DNA of 64,000 nt from JACDAE01 sp963717195 (GCA_963717195.1 CAVQVR010000011.1:62001-126000), one strand, 5' to 3'. Counted from the first letter of the stretch, positions 26,537-36,385 are shown. Program-made: numbers and translations. Notes: a model not told the origin generated them from the sequence alone.

Positions 26537-28481
26537 GCTCACCTGCTTCGTCTTGCATATTTTGTTCCACATGCACATTCTCATCGGTAGAAACAGAACC
26601 TGATGGAGCATCAGCTGATGATAGTGTTGATGGAGCAGCAGGTGATGCTGGCGGCTCACCCGGCATGGGCGGAACGGGTGGGACAGGTGGAGTTCCTGGC
26701 TGCGAAGGGGTGGACGGCATTGGCGGCACGTTAATACGGATGTTCTTCAGTGCCTGCTCCACAGCCTCCAGTGCTCCCTGCACACCTTCGGCAGCAGCGC
26801 TGCGTGCCTGCTCTACAATGGCATCGATGCGATCAGGACCCATCTTCCACTCACGGTCATTGATGCGCACATTGAAGTAGGGATCCCGTTCGTCGGCCCA
26901 TTTCCCTGCATGCTTAGCACGTTGCCTCTCTCCTTTGGCATGACGATGCTGCTCCTCCGCCTCACGTTTCGCTCGTTGTCTCTCTTGCTCGGCGCTGCGA
27001 TGCTGCTCCTCTGCCTCACGTTTCGCACGGTAAGCCTGTTCTTTCGCAAATGTAACGTTACTGGCGATATCAGAGCCAATCGATGAAGTAGCTTCGGAAA
27101 CGGCGGCGGTGATATCACGCCCGAGATTGCGGCCAAATTGCTCCATCTCACGCCCAAAATCGCTCATTTCGCGGCCCCAATCATGTCCAAAGCGGCCCCA
27201 ATCGCCTCCAGAACTGCCCCGGCTACCAGCACTCCCGCTCGTACTACTACTGCTGCGTGGACTCTCTTTACTTTGTAGCTTGAGATCGCCACCGACGCTT
27301 AATTCGATCCGAGCGGCCCCATCACCATAAACCAGGTTGACGGAATTGCCTGCAAAGTTGGAGACTATTGAGTGTCCAGAGACATCACCCCCAACATGTG
27401 CGCGAATAGTGAGATTGGCATTCTCTGGCAACACCACGAGTGCATCACCTCCAACGCTTCCACGCACCTCGCTATTTGTCGGAAAAGCGGCCTGCAGATG
27501 CAGATCCGAACCAACATTAGCCATGCTGATACTTCCAGCAATACCTCTCAGGTGAGCATCGGAGCCAATATTTCCTGCATGCAGATCCCCGGCAACGCCC
27601 AATACATTTGCATCACTGCCAACATGACCGAGCGAGACATTTCCTTGCACATCACGCAGTTCGCAGTCGCTGCCTACATTGCCGATCTGCAAATGTGCCG
27701 CACCGATTATTTTCAGGTCACTGCCGACGTTACTGATTTTTCCATCCGCACCAGCACTCCCCTGCACCAGGCAATCGCTGCCCACGTTTCCTACCTCGAA
27801 ACGTGAGGCACCATTGATGGCAAGATCGCCCCCTACATTTTTCACTAGCACCTCGGCGTTGCCATCGCCCTGCACCTGGCAATCTCCACCAATAGTGCCT
27901 GCACGCAACACAGCAATACCACTTTTACCAAACAGGTCGCCTCCAATCTGTTTGACTATAACCTCATCACTATCTACCAGGACGAGGTCTCCATCAACAC
28001 GCTCGATATCTGCATGCGTAACCTCTGTAAACGATGCATCACCGCCAATACGTCCCCGAATATGTACAGAGGATGTTTGCCTTACAGCGAGATCACTATC
28101 AATATCGGTGAGTTCCAGGTTACCACCTATCGAGGTTAAAGCGGCATCACCACGAATCCTTGCTACTGTTACATCTCCACTGATTGTCTTTATCGAAACA
28201 TCGCCACCGATAACACCTATTTCTACCTGGTACACATTTTCAATTACGACGCCACCATTAATATGCTTTGCTTCGATAACAGTCTCCACCGGGACGTTTA
28301 ACTCAAGCGTATCATTGCAGTTCCCGACCGTGAGGGTATCACCCTCCGGTTGTAACTGATCGATACGGCCATCGGTCGTTACCTGAATCGTCTGCTCCTC
28401 CCAGCCACGGACGAATAGATCGCCCTTCACGTCGAAAATTACTATTCTCTGAGCCGTTCCAGCGGGAAATGTCTGTTGCAT
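26421..28481 (-). CDS. DUF4097-like repetitive protein with C-terminal SHOCT-like motif
   Basis: 686 residues. Residues 1-390 are about 15 imperfect repeats of roughly 20-24 residues built on G-N-V/I-G-S/G-D, predicting a right-handed beta-helix like the DUF4097 adhesin-type or bactofilin-like fold. A serine-rich stretch (about 405-425), a glycine/aspartate segment, a charged coiled coil (RQRAKREAEEQHR repeated, about 485-540) and a proline-rich linker (about 605-640) follow. The last 30 residues (REAILRMIAEGRISPEEGDLLLEAL) match the short SHOCT-like helix pair also found at the start of the next protein upstream. This resembles the YvlB/LiaX-type proteins of Firmicutes involved in envelope stress. 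There is no signal peptide. Third gene of the DUF2089 operon; SD AAGGAG precedes the ATG. Confidence 0.75.
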   Translation of the reverse strand: MQQTFPAGTAQRIVIFDVKGDLFVRGWEEQTIQVTTDGRIDQLQPEGDTLTVGNCNDTLELNVPVETVIEAKHINGGVVIENVYQVEIGVIGGDVSIKTISGDVTVARIRGDAALTSIGGNLELTDIDSDLAVRQTSSVHIRGRIGGDASFTEVTHADIERVDGDLVLVDSDEVIVKQIGGDLFGKSGIAVLRAGTIGGDCQVQGDGNAEVLVKNVGGDLAINGASRFEVGNVGSDCLVQGSAGADGKISNVGSDLKIIGAAHLQIGNVGSDCELRDVQGNVSLGHVGSDANVLGVAGDLHAGNIGSDAHLRGIAGSISMANVGSDLHLQAAFPTNSEVRGSVGGDALVVLPENANLTIRAHVGGDVSGHSIVSNFAGNSVNLVYGDGAARIELSVGGDLKLQSKESPRSSSSTSGSAGSRGSSGGDWGRFGHDWGREMSDFGREMEQFGRNLGRDITAAVSEATSSIGSDIASNVTFAKEQAYRAKREAEEQHRSAEQERQRAKREAEEQHRHAKGERQRAKHAGKWADERDPYFNVRINDREWKMGPDRIDAIVEQARSAAAEGVQGALEAVEQALKNIRINVPPMPSTPSQPGTPPVPPVPPMPGEPPASPAAPSTLSSADAPSGSVSTDENVHVEQNMQDEAGEPTGKPANLDQEREAILRMIAEGRISPEEGDLLLEALGS

Positions 28482-28513
28482 TGCTTTCTCCTTATTTCTA
28501 TCGATATATATTG

Positions 28514-28888
28514 TTATTCAACAAAGATCTCTAAACGTTCGCCTCTATCCAGGTCTTGTAAATCGAGGAGACGACCAGCCGCACGGCTGTCGATGGTTCG
28601 CAACAGGTCCTCTAGCACAGCATTGCCAAGCTGTGGCAATAACTGTGTTCCCAGGCGCAAGCTTGCACGAATAAGACTGACCGGCAAAGTTGCAGCAACA
28701 TTGACTTTCTGCAACCTCGGATTCGTGCTGGTCATGCGCAGCCTTAGAATGCGATCCCGACTATACTCGCCTGGACGTTCGACATCTGTCTCCAACGCGT
28801 CCAACAATTGAGCGGCCTGTACAGCCGTAACCTGCCCATCTTCAATGAGATGTAAGATACGAGCACGCTCATCCTTTGATGCTGTCAT
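28514..28888 (-). CDS. SHOCT-like/YvlB-N-terminal-like protein
   Basis: 124 residues. The N-terminus (ERARILHLIEDGQVTAVQAAQLLDAL, residues 7-32) is the same helix-turn-helix-like oligomerisation motif seen at the end of the 686-residue protein. The rest has LRLRMTSTN and a beta strand set typical of this family (NPRLQKVNVAATLPVSLI). It starts 4 bp after the DUF2089 gene and ends 32 bp before the 686-residue gene, so the three form an operon. The likely role is a regulatory or envelope-stress partner; this is inferred from family context only. Confidence 0.75.
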   Translation of the reverse strand: MTASKDERARILHLIEDGQVTAVQAAQLLDALETDVERPGEYSRDRILRLRMTSTNPRLQKVNVAATLPVSLIRASLRLGTQLLPQLGNAVLEDLLRTIDSRAAGRLLDLQDLDRGERLEIFVE

Positions 28889-28892
28889 AGCT

Positions 28893-29252
28893 CTAGCCTC
28901 TCAACATGCGCATCGCATCTTCGACGGAGATTTGTTTGGCGGCAAGCTGGTCGAGAACGGCGCGTCGATCCAGGTGTCCATTGTTCTCAGGCGTACCACC
29001 CAGCGCGGTAACAATCTCATCCAGGCGGCTCCGAGCGGTGTTATAGGCAACATTCATCTCCGCCGCCAATCGTTGCACATTGCCCCGGTGCTTAACCAGT
29101 AGTTCTACAAAGTCGAGTTGCTCGCGCGTCAGGCGACCTATCCAGCCCAGACTAAAACGTCCCTCAATGACGATGCCACTCTCAGGACATTCCAGCCGGG
29201 TCGCGATCATTTCACCACCACTTACCGGATCACGCGTTATCAATGGGTACAT
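28893..29252 (-). CDS. DUF2089 family protein with degenerate zinc ribbon
   Basis: 119 residues, SD AGGAGAG before ATG 29252. DUF2089 proteins begin with a zinc ribbon of two C-P-x-C-G knuckles; here the first reads DPVSGGE and the second ECPESGIVIEG, so three of four cysteines are gone. The helix-turn-helix part (LTREQLDFVELLVKHRGNVQRLAAEMN, about 38-70, then YNTARSRLDEIV) is intact, and the C-terminal SHOCT-like helix pair (about 97-119) is present. It is probably a transcriptional regulator of its own operon, the first of three genes. Confidence 0.82.
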   Translation of the reverse strand: MYPLITRDPVSGGEMIATRLECPESGIVIEGRFSLGWIGRLTREQLDFVELLVKHRGNVQRLAAEMNVAYNTARSRLDEIVTALGGTPENNGHLDRRAVLDQLAAKQISVEDAMRMLRG

Positions 29253-29653
29253 GGTATTGCTCTCCTCTATCAGGTCTTTCCAATATTCATTGCCTCACTG
29301 GCATTTCTTACCAAATCTATGATAATAGTAACACATAAAAATAAAAATTGTCAATGATTTTGGCAAATTAGATCATTTCATTGTAAATTATTAATAATTA
29401 TGAGGGAGACTGCAAATTATTCTTCCAATCACAGCCTTTCTTGAAATGTGCAAGACGTTTCTGGCTACTTGCGCGTTATAAATAGTAAGTCAGAATCTGC
29501 CTGCATTTGACCCAATTTACCACTCAAGCACTCAACCGCCAGGTTTCCCTTACGGGCTCCTTGTTTAAAGGGGAGTGAGATTCGTATATAATGGATGTAA
29601 GGGCGCGATCGATAAACACGCTCATCCCTCAAATTCTAGAAAAGAGCAAGCAC
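29253..29653. other. Intergenic region with divergent promoters
   Basis: AT-rich in 29320-29420, suitable for the minus-strand DUF2089 promoter. A TATAAT-like -10 at 29587-29592 overlaps the upstream ATG at 29591 and suggests that the GH3 transcript begins just after it. No structured RNA is evident. Confidence 0.45.
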
Positions 29654-31288
29654 ATGAGCCACGATACAGATGGTATGACAGTAGAGGAGCAGATTGGTCA
29701 GTTGCTGGTTGTGGGCTTCCAGGGCACATGTGTTCCCCAAACGCTACGTGAACTGATCGAACATCATCACGTAGGAAATATCATTCTTTTCTCGCGCAAT
29801 ATTCAAGACACCCACCAACTTCTTGATTTGACGCATAGCTTGCAAGCAATCGCAAAAGCAGCTGGACACCGCTCTCCACTTCTGATCATGCTCGATCAAG
29901 AGAATGGGATGGTGCGGCGTCTTGGGCAAGATGCCACTACCTTTCCTGGCAATATGGCACTGGGAGCCATTGGATCGGAGCAGATCGCCTATGAAATTGC
30001 ACAGGCCACAGGGCGCGAACTCAAAGCGCTCGGCATTAATATGAACCTGGCACCCGTAGTTGATGTCAACAATAACCCGGCCAATCCAGTTATCAGTGTG
30101 CGCTCATTTGGTACAGATCCACAACAGGTCGCGCGGCTGGCTGTGGCTACCGTGAAGGGCTATCAGGAGGCAGGGATTGTCAGTACCCTCAAACATTTCC
30201 CAGGCCACGGCGATACCAGCGTAGATTCGCACCTGGCGCTTCCTACGATTCCATATACCTTTGAACGGCTGGAACAGGTAGAGCTGGTTCCCTTTAGAAG
30301 GTGCATTCAAGCAGGTGCTGATTGCGTGATGATTGCACATATCTATTTTCCAGCATTGATGCAGGACAAAGCATTGCCAGCTACCGTTTCACCAATCATC
30401 ATCCAGGGACTGCTCCGTCAGCAACTCGGCTTCAACGGCGTGATCATCTCCGATTGCATGGAGATGAATGCCATTTTGCGAACGGTAGGCATCGAACAGG
30501 GAAGCGTCATGGCACTACAGGCAGGCACTGACCTGGTTCTGATCTCTCATATCTATGAACGGCAACTGGCAAGCTTAGTTGCAATTCAGGCAGCAATTCA
30601 AGCGGGACAGCTCTCTAGAGAAACTATTCACCGGGCAGCCGAACGTGTATTGCGCTTGAAAGAACGTTCTCTATCCTGGGATAGGGCCATGCCATCAACT
30701 CTTTCAGCCGAGGTTGGCAGCGAGGAGCATCAGTACTTACGTGATAGAGCCTATGCTCTCTCTACTACATTAGTTAGAAACGACGTACAGCTTCTTCCAC
30801 TGCACTTACAACCCGATGAGCACATCCTGGTTCTCTACCCACAAAAGGCAACTACCAGCCTGGCACAGGACAAATTTGCGGCTCCCACTACACTGGTTGA
30901 GAATATCCAACAACGCCATACCAATACACAGAGCATTATATTTCCACCCCAGATGAGCGCACAAGATCGTCTTGAACTCTTGCACAAAGCACAAAAAGCC
31001 ACCATCATTATTATGGCAACGATCAATGCTCACGCTGACGAGGATCAGGCTGAGCTCATGCGTCAACTCCTACAAGCGGGGCGTCCTGTAATAGGCATTG
31101 CTATCTATCGCCCTTATGATCTGCTATCCTTCCCTGAATTGCGCACCTATCTCGCAACATATGAATATACGCTGCCTGCGCTGGAAGCTGTGGTACGTGT
31201 TCTTTTTGGGGAGATAAAGGCACAAGGGCATTTGCCAGTTAACTGTTCTCCATCTATATTAACTAAAAACAAACTGATCAAAGAATGA
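29654..31288 (+). CDS. Glycoside hydrolase family 3 beta-N-acetylhexosaminidase (NagZ-like)
   Basis: 544 residues from ATG 29654. An in-frame ATG at 29591 would add 21 unlike residues and overlaps a TATAAT, so I prefer the internal start. Conserved GH3 NagZ-type motifs: EEQIGQLLVVGFQG (about 8), DQENGMVRRLG, NMNLAPVVDVN, KHFPGHGDTSVDSH (about 180-193, with the His-Asp acid/base dyad) and the nucleophile aspartate in VIISDCMEMNAI (about 260). A C-terminal alpha/beta domain is present (about 380-540), as in Bacillus NagZ/YbbD. It probably removes N-acetylglucosamine from muropeptides or chitooligomers. No signal peptide is seen, so it should act in the cytoplasm. Confidence 0.9.
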   Translation: MSHDTDGMTVEEQIGQLLVVGFQGTCVPQTLRELIEHHHVGNIILFSRNIQDTHQLLDLTHSLQAIAKAAGHRSPLLIMLDQENGMVRRLGQDATTFPGNMALGAIGSEQIAYEIAQATGRELKALGINMNLAPVVDVNNNPANPVISVRSFGTDPQQVARLAVATVKGYQEAGIVSTLKHFPGHGDTSVDSHLALPTIPYTFERLEQVELVPFRRCIQAGADCVMIAHIYFPALMQDKALPATVSPIIIQGLLRQQLGFNGVIISDCMEMNAILRTVGIEQGSVMALQAGTDLVLISHIYERQLASLVAIQAAIQAGQLSRETIHRAAERVLRLKERSLSWDRAMPSTLSAEVGSEEHQYLRDRAYALSTTLVRNDVQLLPLHLQPDEHILVLYPQKATTSLAQDKFAAPTTLVENIQQRHTNTQSIIFPPQMSAQDRLELLHKAQKATIIIMATINAHADEDQAELMRQLLQAGRPVIGIAIYRPYDLLSFPELRTYLATYEYTLPALEAVVRVLFGEIKAQGHLPVNCSPSILTKNKLIKE

Positions 31289-31473
31289 TCAAAAAATCTG
31301 TATAAAAACCCTTCAAATAAGCTATTATTAAAGAGTGGAAAAAGGATTTTCCAGCACACAAACAGCATAACTCTAAGGAGGGAGTCATGTTCTTTCCCAG
31401 AACCCATCCACCCAATCGAGATCTGACCTCATTCACCCTCAACTGTAGACCTTAGTAGGCAGTCAGAAAATAA

Positions 31474-34116
31474 ATGTCAGGCAGTAGGATGATCTACCGT
31501 CCAGCATTTTCAAAGGAGACAAAATTGGCACCTATTACATCCCGACGTGAGTTACTTAAACAGGCGCGCAACTTGCTGATAGCTCTGCCTCTGGGTACAG
31601 CTTTCGGGCTCGCTTCAGAGAAGACTATTCAGGCCGCTACCACTGCGCAGTATAACTATGCAGCCGCTTTACAGATGTCGATCTACTTTTACGATGCCCA
31701 GAAGTCAGGGCCAGGAGTCGGTAGCGGGCTCCTCGATTGGCGTGGAGATAGCGAATTATCTGACGCAGCCGTACCACTGCAACCGATGAATAGTTCCAGC
31801 GTTGGTACGAATATGTCGGCAGCTTTCATCTCAGCCAATCGTCAATGGCTCGATCCAACAAGCAAAGGAACCGTTGATGTGAGTGGCGGCTTCCACGATG
31901 CAGGCGACCATGTGAAGTTTGGCCTGCCGCAGGGGTATGCCATCTCTACACTCGGATGGGGTTTCTATGAGTTTAACGCTGCATTCGTAAGTGCCGGACA
32001 AGCAGCTCATATGCTAGCAATTCTGCGCTGGGGTTGCGATTACCTGCTGCGCTCAACGTTCCGCGACAATAATGGCAATGTCGTTGCTTTCGCTTACCAG
32101 GTGGGCGAGGGTTCGATAGACCATACATTGTGGGCACCGCCTGAAGTAGAGAATCTTCCACGGCCCGCTTACTTCGCAACCTCTGAAATTCCCGCCAGCG
32201 ATGTCAGCGCAGAGGCCGCCGCAGCCCTGGCGATCATGTATCTGAACGTGAAAGCTTCCGACGCAACCTATGCCGCGAAATGCCTTGATAACGCGAAAGC
32301 GCTCTATACCTTTGCAGTCGCACATCGGGGACTGGGTTACTCTGGCGGCTTCTACAACTCTAGCTATGACGACGACGATCTCGCCTGGGCCGCAATCTGG
32401 CTCTATATTGCGACCAGCCAGTCATCCTATCTCAATGACATCATTGCAACCAGTGCCAGCGGAGCCTATACCGGCTACCTGAAGAAAATTATGGGCACGA
32501 CAGGAGATAACTGGCAGAACATCTGGGTACATAGCTGGGACACGGTCTGGGGAGGCGTCTTCATAAAGTTAGCACCCATCACCAACGACACTAAACACTG
32601 GTATATTGCGCGTTGGAACCTGGAATATTGGGCGAGCATTCCGCACCAGGATCCCACCGATACCAATTTCCTGGCTGCGACTCCCGCTGGTTTTAAAGTT
32701 ATCAACACATGGGGCTCCTGCCGCTATAACACTGCCGCGCAACTATGCGCCCTGGTGTATCGCAAATATACCAGCGATACACGCTTCTCCGACTGGGCGC
32801 TGGGGCAGATGAACTACATCCTGGGCACAAATCCCATGAGCCGCTGTTATATGGTTGGTTTCGCAACAGATTCCGCCAAAAATCCCCACCACCGGGCATC
32901 GCATGGCTCTTTTACCGATAGTATGACCGACCCGCCAACCCACCGTCATACGCTCTGGGGCGGTCTGGTCGGAGGTCCGGATACCAAAGACTATCACGAC
33001 GATGCCACCACCGACTTTGTCTATAATGAGGTCGCCGTTGACTATAGTGCAGCATTTGTTGGAGCCCTGGCCGGTCACTACCTCTACTACGGGCAGGGGC
33101 AAACACCAAATGCAAACTTTTCAACTCAGGAAGTGCCTGTAACTCAATACTTCATTGAGGCAATGGTAAATCAAGAAAATAGCCAGGGCTCGCAGATCAC
33201 AGTCAGGTTGCATGGTGATACATCCCAGCCGCCACACTTTGAAACGGACATGAAGATACGCTACTTCTTCGACATTACCGAGCTATTGGCCGTTGGCCAG
33301 ACGATCAGTAACGTTTCAGTAGCAATCTATTATGATCAGGAGAAGAACCTTGAAGGTCCTGTAGCGGTTAATGGTCCTCTGGCCTGGAATGGCAGCACCA
33401 CTGTATACTATGTTGAGTTCAACTGGACGGGCTACCATATCTGGGGCACACGCGACCTTGAGTTTGGGCTGAACGTTGCTATCGGACCTAACTATCAGTT
33501 CTACTGGAACGCCAGTAACGATTGGAGCCGCCAGGGTCTCACAGCGACGAGAGCGACAACTCAGTACATCCCGGTCTACCTGAGTGGAAAGCTGGTGTAC
33601 GGCCAGGAACCGTCTATCAGTTCGTCGACGCCCACGCCCACGCCCACTCCAGCAGCCGGGGCGCTCAAGGCACAATTCTTTGCTGGCGATACCAGCGTGA
33701 CCACCAGTACACTTCGTCCCGATTTCCAGTTAGTAAATACAGGCGGCAGTGCGGTGAATCTGAGCACGATTACGTTCCGCTACTGGTATACAAAGGATGG
33801 AACTCAATCCCAGACCTGGGCCACAGACTATGCACAAGTTGGTAGCGCCAATATCACAGCAACTATTGTTAGTATGAGCAACCCGACAGCAACCGCTGAT
33901 ACCTATCTACAGATTGGCTTCACCAGCGGAGCAGGAGCGCTCGCGGCTGGACAGAGTAGCGGCGGCATTCAAGGACGCATCTACAAGAGCGACTATAGTA
34001 GCTATACCCAGACCAACGATTGGTCATTCAATAGTACAGCGACCAGCTTCACGGATAATCCTAAGGTGACTGTCTATCAGAGTGGCAAGCTCATATACGG
34101 CACCGAACCGTCTTAA
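31474..34116 (+). CDS. Secreted GH9 endoglucanase with two CBM3 modules, Tat-type signal
   Basis: 880 residues (an ATG at 31489 is an alternative start). The N-terminus has SRRELLKQ followed by a hydrophobic stretch, a twin-arginine type signal (about 23-60). The GH9 (alpha/alpha)6 domain covers about 63-555: the DAGDHVKFGLP motif with the catalytic base, HRASHGSF, and YNEVAVDYSAAFVGAL with the acid glutamate. A CBM3c-like module (about 565-705), typically fused to GH9 as a processivity aid, and a Thr-Pro linker (STPTPTPTPAAG) lead to a second CBM3 module (about 725-880). Cellulose is the expected substrate. A strong palindromic terminator covers its stop codon. Confidence 0.93.
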   Translation: MSGSRMIYRPAFSKETKLAPITSRRELLKQARNLLIALPLGTAFGLASEKTIQAATTAQYNYAAALQMSIYFYDAQKSGPGVGSGLLDWRGDSELSDAAVPLQPMNSSSVGTNMSAAFISANRQWLDPTSKGTVDVSGGFHDAGDHVKFGLPQGYAISTLGWGFYEFNAAFVSAGQAAHMLAILRWGCDYLLRSTFRDNNGNVVAFAYQVGEGSIDHTLWAPPEVENLPRPAYFATSEIPASDVSAEAAAALAIMYLNVKASDATYAAKCLDNAKALYTFAVAHRGLGYSGGFYNSSYDDDDLAWAAIWLYIATSQSSYLNDIIATSASGAYTGYLKKIMGTTGDNWQNIWVHSWDTVWGGVFIKLAPITNDTKHWYIARWNLEYWASIPHQDPTDTNFLAATPAGFKVINTWGSCRYNTAAQLCALVYRKYTSDTRFSDWALGQMNYILGTNPMSRCYMVGFATDSAKNPHHRASHGSFTDSMTDPPTHRHTLWGGLVGGPDTKDYHDDATTDFVYNEVAVDYSAAFVGALAGHYLYYGQGQTPNANFSTQEVPVTQYFIEAMVNQENSQGSQITVRLHGDTSQPPHFETDMKIRYFFDITELLAVGQTISNVSVAIYYDQEKNLEGPVAVNGPLAWNGSTTVYYVEFNWTGYHIWGTRDLEFGLNVAIGPNYQFYWNASNDWSRQGLTATRATTQYIPVYLSGKLVYGQEPSISSSTPTPTPTPAAGALKAQFFAGDTSVTTSTLRPDFQLVNTGGSAVNLSTITFRYWYTKDGTQSQTWATDYAQVGSANITATIVSMSNPTATADTYLQIGFTSGAGALAAGQSSGGIQGRIYKSDYSSYTQTNDWSFNSTATSFTDNPKVTVYQSGKLIYGTEPS

Positions 34117-34172
34117 CACAAAGAGAAACGGATGCAATCAACGTCGATTGCATCCGTTTCTCTTTGTGTTAA
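34113..34172. terminator. Bidirectional terminator, perfect 27-bp stem
   Basis: Arms 34113-34139 and 34146-34172 are perfect reverse complements with a 6-base loop; the GH9 stop codon TAA (34114-34116) is inside the left arm. It ends AACACAAAG/CTTTGTGTT and is followed by AAAAAG on the plus strand, so it serves the convergent minus-strand gene best and may stop both. Confidence 0.8.
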
Positions 34173-34223
34173 AAAGGTAAATTCTCTAGCTCTAACAATC
34201 CTGATAGTTACCAGTCCTACAAC

Positions 34224-34475
34224 TCAATGCACAGTGGAATTGGACCACTCGGGCTTACGTGCGTGATGAGTATGCATAGCCTCATCCATCTGCGCAGCGT
34301 CTTCAATAACATTGCAATTCTGCATCAAAAGATCGAGTAATTTTTGTGTTTCAGCCGCATCCATAGAGGTTGCAAAACCACCTGCGTGCCCAAACTCATG
34401 ACACTGAAGGTGGAGAGCTCCGTCTTCCATCCACGACTCGTAACGCCCAATGCGTATTCTCTGGCTTTCTTTCAT
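34224..34475 (-). CDS. Small unknown protein, Cys/His-containing
   Basis: 83 residues from ATG 34475, chosen over ATG 34631 because GGAG sits 7 bases upstream and the extra part has no coding look. The sequence is a short beta-rich start (RIRIGRYESWMEDGALHLQ), then CHEFGHAGGF and two helices containing MDAAETQKLLDLLMQN. The end is histidine-rich (MHTHHARK). I do not recognise the family. Confidence 0.5.
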   Translation of the reverse strand: MKESQRIRIGRYESWMEDGALHLQCHEFGHAGGFATSMDAAETQKLLDLLMQNCNVIEDAAQMDEAMHTHHARKPEWSNSTVH

Positions 34476-34610
34476 GGCAAATCTCCATTGATTTGTGTTT
34501 TTTACACCTAAATCAAACTGACTAAACAAACCATCTACAAGGAGCACTTTCCTTAGAAAAGTTTTATCTCCTACATAATAATACGCTAAAATCGCCGCTT
34601 TTGGAACCCA

Positions 34611-34639
34611 TTTATTATGTACTTTTTGCACATAATAAA
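34611..34639. terminator. AT-rich stem-loop between minus-strand genes
   Basis: Perfect 10-bp inverted repeat TTTATTATGT / ACATAATAAA, loop of 9 including a T run. It lies 122 bp beyond the esterase stop and could be its terminator or an operator for the small gene that follows. Confidence 0.4.
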
Positions 34640-34760
34640 ATTGCTAGCATAGGCTCTTCTGCCAGCCAATTTTCTAATCTTTTAGCTCCCGATGGCAACA
34701 GAGGTGCACGCACGCTCATCCTTATACAAAATGCGGAGTACTGTTCTGGGCTACAATATG

Positions 34761-35785
34761 CTAAGGAGAAAGGCGCTCCGCAAGGTATTTCAAGCTCAAT
34801 GGATAGCGATATTCGATGCTCATATGCGTACCATCAAACAACTCAAAGAAAACATTGGTAACACCTACTTGCTCTAGAGCACGCCGAAATGCCTCAGCAC
34901 CCAGGTCGAGAAAGAACTGATCACGCTTTCCCGCATCGATATAAATGGCTTTCATTGTGTGCAAAGTGTCTATGTTTTTTGCTACCATTCTCACGGGATC
35001 ATAACGCAGCCAGCGTTGCCAGATCTCGGGGATCAGTTCGCCCGTCTCAGTATCATATGGCAGATGCACCGTTCCATCCTCATCGGCAGAATAGCAGGCG
35101 GCCATACACCAGTCATTGAGAAGACCCCCATCGCTGTTTTTGGAAAAGGCGGGGCGCGAACGAAAATCTTGCCAGAACTTCTCAAACGAGCCATCATAAA
35201 ATCGCGCAATGCACGTACGCTATCGCGGAAAGCTGGTTGATAACAGATTTCAAAGAGCGCATCGCCAGCGTGCGTGGCGAGCCCGCCCCAGAGGTCAGGC
35301 CGCAACATAGGTGTTACCATGGCTCCATAGCCACCGCTCGATTTGCCTGCAATGCCACGATGTTCACGCTGCGCCAATGTACGATAGTGCGCATCGATCC
35401 AGGGCACAACCTCGTCACAAAGATACGTATGATAGCGCCCAGTGGCGGGAGAATCCAGAAACTGGCTGCCACCCAGCGAGGTCCAGCAATCAACCCACAC
35501 CAGAATGCAAGGAGGTACTTCACCCGTGGCAAAGAGTTCATCGGCCAGTTCGGGAAAATTCTTTCTAAACGCCGAGCGGTTGCGCCACATATCCAACTGG
35601 CCTGTGAGCCCCTGGATCATATAAATAGATGGGTAACGGCGCTCCGCTTCCCGATCATAACCGGGTGGAAGATAGACCCACAATGGTCGTTCATAGGGAT
35701 CATACAAAGGATTACCTTTGAGCACCTCACTGCTAAAAACTATTTCATCAAAACGTCCACTGACGCTCGTAGACCATGGTCGCAT
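34761..35785 (-). pseudogene. Frameshifted esterase D-type alpha/beta hydrolase
   Basis: About 341 residues when joined. The first frame (35785 to about 35200) shows LWVYLPPGYD, YPSIYMIQGLTG, and the nucleophile elbow GIAGKSSGGYGAM (about 150); this is the putative-esterase (PF00756-like) fold. The frame then fails after RALRDF; adding one base in the A4 run at 35198-35201 (T run on the coding strand) gives YDGSFEKFWQDFRSRPAF and joins the second frame, which continues to 34761 with FFELFDGTHMSIEYRYP, holding the catalytic histidine. SD AAGGAGCGAG before ATG 35785. As read the product loses its histidine. The small homopolymer makes a sequencing error plausible. Confidence 0.8.
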
Positions 35786-35977
35786 TTTCTCGCTCCTTAC
35801 TATAAAACCATATTGACAATATCATACCCATTAGCATACAACGACGAGCAAGAACCAGACGAGAGAATACGACCCCTTGCATATTTGTCCCTTATAGGTT
35901 ACTATGTATATATATGCATTTTGCATAGAGCGGTCCTGGTGGTGCGTCTGCTGACAATGTTGTCAAGGAGGTGCTTT

Positions 35978-36385
35978 ATGAAGCATCATGAATTACCCCG
36001 CAAAACGCTTTACGCTGTCTGGGGGAAACTTCCAGCTTCCGGCAAGCCTTCACGGCCCTTGAGTACTGGCGGGCTCTCTCAGAGCAGGGTACTCCAGCGA
36101 CGAAGAATTACAGTACAGGGGATTATTGAGAGCGTGAAATTTTATGCTTTCGTCTCTGCGCTGGCTCGCCGTTGGGATTTGATCGGCTTCGTACTGAAGA
36201 CCAATACCAGTACTGGTGTGCTCATCGAAGTGCAGGGACTAGAAGCTGCAATCGAAAGCTTCCTGGATGCTCTACTTACAAAAGTGCCTCCTCTGGCCCG
36301 GATCGATGCCATCAATACAGAATTGCTCCCCACCTCCTCTGAGGAGAACAGTTTCGAAATCCAGTTGAAGCAGGTTTCTGATTGA
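35978..36385 (+). CDS. Stand-alone acylphosphatase-like (HypF N-terminal-like) protein lacking catalytic residues
   Basis: 135 residues from ATG 35978, with AAGGAGG 7 bases before. Residues 44-120 follow the acylphosphatase fold: RRRITVQGIIESVKFYAF, then GFVLKTN, VLIEVQG and a FLDALLTKVPPLARID end like HypF. In active enzymes the first motif is GxVQGVxFR with an essential arginine, and the second ends in a catalytic asparagine (GWVxN). Here the arginine position is Tyr and the Asn position is Lys, so catalysis is unlikely. No hyp genes are nearby. It might bind phosphate, RNA or protein instead. Confidence 0.7.
   Translation: MKHHELPRKTLYAVWGKLPASGKPSRPLSTGGLSQSRVLQRRRITVQGIIESVKFYAFVSALARRWDLIGFVLKTNTSTGVLIEVQGLEAAIESFLDALLTKVPPLARIDAINTELLPTSSEENSFEIQLKQVSD

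Noticed and set aside
26467..28359. Long plus-strand ORFs opposite the 686-residue protein (137, 144 and 226 codons)
   Set aside because: They are antisense shadows produced by the repetitive coding sequence of the minus-strand gene.
35237..35977. Upstream part of the 382-codon plus-strand ORF
   Set aside because: It lies antisense to the esterase; the real plus-strand gene starts at 35978 behind AAGGAGG.
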